DNA of 9,754 bases from Candidatus Woesearchaeota archaeon (lineage in GTDB: Archaea > Nanobdellota > Nanobdellia > Woesearchaeales > SM23-78), in NCBI GenBank assembly GCA_019322375.1, contig JAHWIP010000074.1, forward strand, positions 1 to 9,754, read 5' to 3'. This document shows, one piece after another, positions 7,156 to 9,754 of the stretch. Below the pieces are notes generated by a model. That model worked only from the letters and a program-made list of their open reading frames with translations, made no database searches and was not told the DNA's origin. Within the stretch, counting starts at the first letter, position 1, and every line of letters begins with the position of its first letter. The position numbers and the translations under genes are program-made.

Positions 7156-7376
7156 TGTTCTTTCCTCCGCTCCGCAACCCTTAAAGCACCCTTGCCTAAG
7201 CTTAGGGCTGCTCTGTTCCCAGCCTGACCCGGTTCACAAAGATAAGAGCCAATAAGGACAGAGCCTCGACAGTCCAAACAGGACTAACACTCAAGGAGCA
7301 AACCGCCCCCCAGGCTTCGACCCTCGCGTACATCCCATTTCGAGTAACAGGGAAGGGCGAACTCCCCGGTCTAGCA
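7137..7376 (-). ncRNA. ffs: Archaeal signal recognition particle RNA (7S / SRP RNA)
   Basis: This RNA is the scaffold of the signal recognition particle, binding SRP54 and SRP19 to target nascent secretory and membrane proteins. Helix 8 is diagnostic on the minus strand: GAACCGGGTCAGG (7235-7223), a CUG/CAG stem capped by a GGAA tetraloop (7219-7216), then AGCAGCC (7212-7206). The 5' domain reads GCTAGACCGGGGAGTTCG, with helix 2 GACC/GGUC, helix 3 GGG...CCC and helix 4 CTCG...CGAG. Helix 6 is AGTCC-TGTTT-GGACT. Helix 5 includes TTTGCTCC pairing with GGAGCGGA. The block is much more GC-rich than its surroundings. A TATA box at 7406-7397 predicts the 5' end near 7375. Helix 1 is probably the short GCUAG/CUAGU pairing, so the 3' end is uncertain by 10-30 nt. 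ORFs across this block are artefacts. Confidence 0.92.
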
Positions 7377-7396
7377 AGGGAGAGGAAGAATTAATC

Positions 7397-7406
7397 ATTT
7401 AAAAAT
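7397..7406 (-). promoter_or_regulatory. TATA box for the SRP RNA gene
   Basis: The minus strand reads ATTTTTAAAT, centred about 26 bp upstream of the start of the conserved GCTAGACC block near 7375. The distance and the RNA 5' end agree independently. Confidence 0.6.
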
Positions 7407-7438
7407 GTGATGAAAAACCACTCTAAACCGCAAACCTT

Positions 7439-7450
7439 ATTAATATATTA
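7439..7450 (+). promoter_or_regulatory. TATA box for the MBL-fold hydrolase gene
   Basis: ATTAATATATTA is centred about 39 bp before the GTG at 7483. A start near 7470 would give a leader of about 13 nt holding the Shine-Dalgarno. The element lies in the 106-bp divergent region shared with the SRP RNA promoter. Confidence 0.5.
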
Positions 7451-7470
7451 ACACCTTCCTTTGTCTATTC

Positions 7471-7477
7471 GGGGGTG
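7471..7477 (+). promoter_or_regulatory. Shine-Dalgarno for the GTG start at 7483
   Basis: GGGGGTG lies 5 nt before GTG 7483-7485. The arrangement mirrors the GGGTGG-5 nt-GTG signal of the Tat-leader gene and supports this start over the GTG at 7495. Confidence 0.6.
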
Positions 7478-7482
7478 TTTGT

Positions 7483-8301
7483 GTGGAGAATGGTGTGTTA
7501 TTTCTAGGTACAGGCGGAGACTCAATAGTTGTTGGTAAACAGATTCGTGCTAGTGGCGGCATTATTCTTGAACTTGAGGGTAATCAGTTCTTACTCGACC
7601 CTGGGCCTGGGTGCTTGGCTAGGGCTAGACAGGCAGGTGTGAGCATCAGGGACACTGTTGCTGTGCTTGTTAGCCATGCGCATACTAACCACTCTAATGA
7701 CTTGAATGCTGTTCTTGAAGCTATGAGTGTTTCTGGCTTGGACCGTATAGGAGTGGTTGTGTGCAATAAAAAAGTGGTTAATGGCGATGAAAAAGAACTG
7801 CCTGTTCTTAAGAATAGGAATCGTGATTTTGTTGAAAAAATCCTTGCCCTAGGCCCAGGTGCTAAAATAGGTATTAATAATATCAACATAATAACCACCA
7901 AAGCTCTGCACTATGACTCAGATGGCATTGGCTTTATCTTTGAGACCCCTAAGTACAGCATTGGGTATGCATCTGACACAGAGTTTACTCCTGAAATAGC
8001 AGACCAGTACAGCAAGTGCGGAATGCTTATTCTTAACTGCAAGCACCCCAGGGAGATGAAAGAGCCAGGGCATCTGAACACAGATGCTGTTGTTGAATTT
8101 ATTAAAAAAGCAAAGCCAAAACTAGCAGTAATAACTCATTTTGGAATAAAAATGATAGAAGCCAATCCTTTGTACGAGGCTAGGGAGATACAAAAAGAAT
8201 CAAAAGCAGAGGTAGTGGCTGCTAAGGACGGCTTGCTAATAAACCCTGTATCTTTTTCCTCAAGAATGAGGCAGATAAGCCTTGAGCCTTTTGGGGAGTG
8301 A
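7483..8301 (+). CDS. Metallo-beta-lactamase-fold metal-dependent hydrolase, HxHxNH variant
   Basis: The 272-aa cytosolic protein has the MBL fold from end to end: FLGTGGDS at the N-terminus, LLDPGPG (37-43), the metal motif as H65-A-H67-T-N69-H70, then H143 (ALHYDSDG), D165 (GYASDT), a GHLNTD segment with H197, and H219 (THFG). These fill the usual two-metal sites. The exception is position 69, where the normal Asp of HxHxDH is Asn. The family includes phosphodiesterases, RNases and other hydrolases; the ending is not that of an RNase Z or a CPSF-type nuclease, so the substrate is not assignable. The start is GTG with a Shine-Dalgarno 5 nt upstream. The gene is divergent from the SRP RNA and 42 bp ahead of a membrane-protein gene that has its own TATA box. 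Confidence 0.85.
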   Translation: MENGVLFLGTGGDSIVVGKQIRASGGIILELEGNQFLLDPGPGCLARARQAGVSIRDTVAVLVSHAHTNHSNDLNAVLEAMSVSGLDRIGVVVCNKKVVNGDEKELPVLKNRNRDFVEKILALGPGAKIGINNINIITTKALHYDSDGIGFIFETPKYSIGYASDTEFTPEIADQYSKCGMLILNCKHPREMKEPGHLNTDAVVEFIKKAKPKLAVITHFGIKMIEANPLYEAREIQKESKAEVVAAKDGLLINPVSFSSRMRQISLEPFGE

Positions 8302-8310
8302 AAAGATAAA

Positions 8311-8319
8311 TTTTAAATA
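8311..8319 (+). promoter_or_regulatory. TATA box for the 178-aa membrane protein gene
   Basis: TTTTAAATA is centred about 29 bp before the ATG at 8344, just after the stop of the preceding gene. No Shine-Dalgarno is present, so leaderless or near-leaderless initiation is expected. Confidence 0.5.
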
Positions 8320-8343
8320 ACTCTTTCATAATATATATCTATT

Positions 8344-8880
8344 ATGGCTTTTTTCACTTTCAGCCTGCCTCTCTTATCAGAAAGGTTTTCTCAGCTAGTA
8401 AAAGCTCCTTTTACTAATCCTAATATGCTCTGGATAGCTGTTCCTTTAATCATAACCCTGGTAATGGTGGAGCTATACTTTGGCAAGTACAGAGAGGAAA
8501 AAATGGGCTGGAACACTGCTCTTACCAATGCCCTGGTGCTTGTGTTTGTTTCTCTTAACCTTTTCCAGTTTATTTTCAGGGTAGAAGGAGAAATGTTTTT
8601 CAAGATATTCTTTAATCAGGCTTTTTACATTGCTTTCAGCATTTTATTGCTGGGCATTTTGTTATTCTTTATTGATTTTTTTCACTTAATCCCAGAAGCC
8701 CTGGCTTTTACTATATCAGCTCATCTGCCAATTAATATAACTGCTTACACAGCTATTGTAATTGTTTATAGCAACCTGCCCCTTGACTTTGCCACAGTAC
8801 TGGCATGGCTCTCACTCATAATAATCCTAGGAGTGTTCTTTTTCTTTGTTAAGCTAATGCTGCATAAAGATTATAGATAG
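8344..8880 (+). CDS. Multi-pass membrane protein of unknown function, 178 aa
   Basis: The protein is mostly hydrophobic, with about five likely membrane helices at roughly 28-46, 59-78, 90-112, 117-142 and 148-172. The first loop has a charged, conserved-looking segment, ELYFGKYREEKMGWNTA (43-59), that enters the second helix and may be the functional signature. I recall similar membrane proteins in DPANN-type archaeal genomes but cannot attach a function. The start is ATG with a TATA box 29 bp upstream and no Shine-Dalgarno. It ends one base before the stop of the presenilin-like gene on the opposite strand, so the two transcripts must overlap at their 3' ends. Confidence 0.78.
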   Translation: MAFFTFSLPLLSERFSQLVKAPFTNPNMLWIAVPLIITLVMVELYFGKYREEKMGWNTALTNALVLVFVSLNLFQFIFRVEGEMFFKIFFNQAFYIAFSILLLGILLFFIDFFHLIPEALAFTISAHLPINITAYTAIVIVYSNLPLDFATVLAWLSLIIILGVFFFFVKLMLHKDYR

Positions 8881-8881
8881 G

Positions 8882-9754
8882 TTAGAGCAGCAAAATAATA
8901 ACATATCCTAGGAAGCAGCCTGCAGCTATGATTGGCATTGCAGGGTAAAACTTTTCTTTCTTTGCAAAGATGAACAAAAAAGCCAGTGCAATTGTTGTTG
9001 TCAAGGTTATGATTAAGCTCTGGTAAAGAGCAAGTGTTTTTGACAAGCCCTGAATCACAAGCCCTTCCATTACAACGCCTGTAAAGATAAGAGGAAAAGC
9101 AATGTCTCCTCCTCCAAGAATAGCATTTTTTTTCATAATTTTCTTTTTCACAGTTTTTCCTGCTTTTAATTTTAAACTTGTACTAGGAAGAGGTGGAGCA
9201 TCAACATCCAGGGCAGCATCCTCTTTCTTAGGAGTGTAAGGTATGAACAAGCCTGCAAACACTTTGCTCTTAGCCTGGAACTTGGCCATCTTAACCATGT
9301 GCTTGCTCTTGAAAACAGCATAGAAATCAGAGAGTGAGATTGCGATTAACAGGATAGCAGCCCAGAGAATGTTAAGCAAAGGAACAAGAAAAACAGCAAT
9401 CCCAGCATACATTAATAGTTCTGTAAGGTTATGCACAAATACATTGGGCCTTATAATCTTGAGAAGTGCGAGCAGAAAAGCAATTATTAAAGCAATGTAA
9501 TTAGCAAATAATACTCCCAGGGCAAGGCTTATGGCTATGAACACTGCCAGGAAGAACCAGACTTTCCACAGGGTTATCTTTTTCAATTTAATGATAAGAA
9601 GAACCAGAATAGTGCCTATTACTATGCCGATGAATATGTAAGCAAAGGCTCCCAGACCTGTTACTTCTGGCCTGGGCCCAAGGCTGGTATCCTCGTGAAC
9701 AATGGTTACTTTGCCATCAACAATCTTGACCTCGCTTATATCCTTGTTAACAAG
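8882..9754 (-). CDS. Presenilin/SPP-like intramembrane aspartyl protease (GxGD family), start outside window
   Basis: This is a polytopic membrane protease of the presenilin homologue (A22, archaeal PSH) type, which cleaves within transmembrane segments. The frame is open to the window edge, giving 290 visible residues; the TTG at 9586 is not a convincing start because coding sequence continues upstream. The visible part begins with an extracytoplasmic-looking segment (1-35), then hydrophobic helices from about 37. The first catalytic Asp is D143 in SLSDFYAV, at the usual YD position and followed by the family-like FKSKHMVKMAK. After a long basic loop (about 150-212) comes GGGD with D217, the GxGD motif. 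PAMP (271-274) replaces the PAL motif near the C-terminus. All catalytic elements are present, so it is probably active. Substrates are unknown. It converges on the 178-aa membrane protein gene with a 1-bp gap. Confidence 0.85.
   Translation of the reverse strand, partial: LVNKDISEVKIVDGKVTIVHEDTSLGPRPEVTGLGAFAYIFIGIVIGTILVLLIIKLKKITLWKVWFFLAVFIAISLALGVLFANYIALIIAFLLALLKIIRPNVFVHNLTELLMYAGIAVFLVPLLNILWAAILLIAISLSDFYAVFKSKHMVKMAKFQAKSKVFAGLFIPYTPKKEDAALDVDAPPLPSTSLKLKAGKTVKKKIMKKNAILGGGDIAFPLIFTGVVMEGLVIQGLSKTLALYQSLIITLTTTIALAFLFIFAKKEKFYPAMPIIAAGCFLGYVIILLL

Noticed and set aside
7071..7277. 68-aa minus-strand ORF inside the GC-rich block
   Set aside because: It runs through the SRP RNA on the same strand, including helix 8. 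The open frame follows from the RNA's base composition, and it has no start signal or protein family features.
7407..7413. GTGATGA resembling a C box of a C/D guide RNA
   Set aside because: No CTGA D box or C'/D' pair follows at a suitable distance, and the stretch lies between two promoters.
9584..9586. TTG as start of the presenilin-like gene
   Set aside because: The frame stays open for 56 more codons to the window edge, encoding an extracytoplasmic segment and a transmembrane helix expected in the family, so the gene simply continues outside.

Overview
The window looks like part of an AT-rich archaeal chromosome, probably from a small-genome (DPANN/Woesearchaeota-like) lineage. The lineage call is an inference. 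The archaeal evidence is a GC-rich SRP (7S) RNA with the archaeal 5' domain and helix 8, TATA/box A elements 25-30 bp ahead of several ATG starts, a glyceraldehyde-3-phosphate:ferredoxin oxidoreductase of the archaeal type, and a presenilin-like GxGD protease.

Layout, left to right. Bases 2-655 (+) are the 3' part of a gene whose start lies outside the window; it looks like a degenerate LAGLIDADG domain followed by a winged helix. Next come leuS (680-3325, +), with a bacterial-type core and an archaeal-looking tail, and the tungsten enzyme GAPOR (3365-5251, +). GAPOR converges on an unrecognised protein with a Tat-type leader (5261-6364, -). Upstream of that gene on the same strand is a 58-aa two-helix membrane protein (6415-6591, -) that simple length cut-offs would miss. 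A divergent gene (6719-7069, +) encodes a small six-cysteine exported or lipoprotein-like product. The SRP RNA gene (about 7137-7376, -) follows, divergent from a metallo-beta-lactamase-fold hydrolase (7483-8301, +). Then come a multi-pass membrane protein (8344-8880, +) and, tail to tail with 1 bp between them, a presenilin/SPP-like intramembrane aspartyl protease (8882-9754, -) that runs off the right edge.

Most genes appear to be individually promoted rather than in long operons. Two initiation styles are visible. ATG genes have a TATA box about 25-32 bp upstream and no Shine-Dalgarno, suggesting leaderless or near-leaderless mRNA. Two GTG genes have a TATA box about 40 bp upstream plus a GGTG-type Shine-Dalgarno 5 nt before the start. 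By function, leuS serves translation and GAPOR serves glycolysis with ferredoxin reduction. The SRP RNA, Tat substrate, exported Cys-rich protein, small membrane proteins and presenilin homologue all concern the cell envelope, but nothing shows that they form one system. I see no CRISPR array, insertion sequence, tRNA or clear defence cassette. The most unusual items are the mosaic LeuRS, the unknown Tat-leader protein with its small membrane neighbour, and the HxHxNH variant of the hydrolase.
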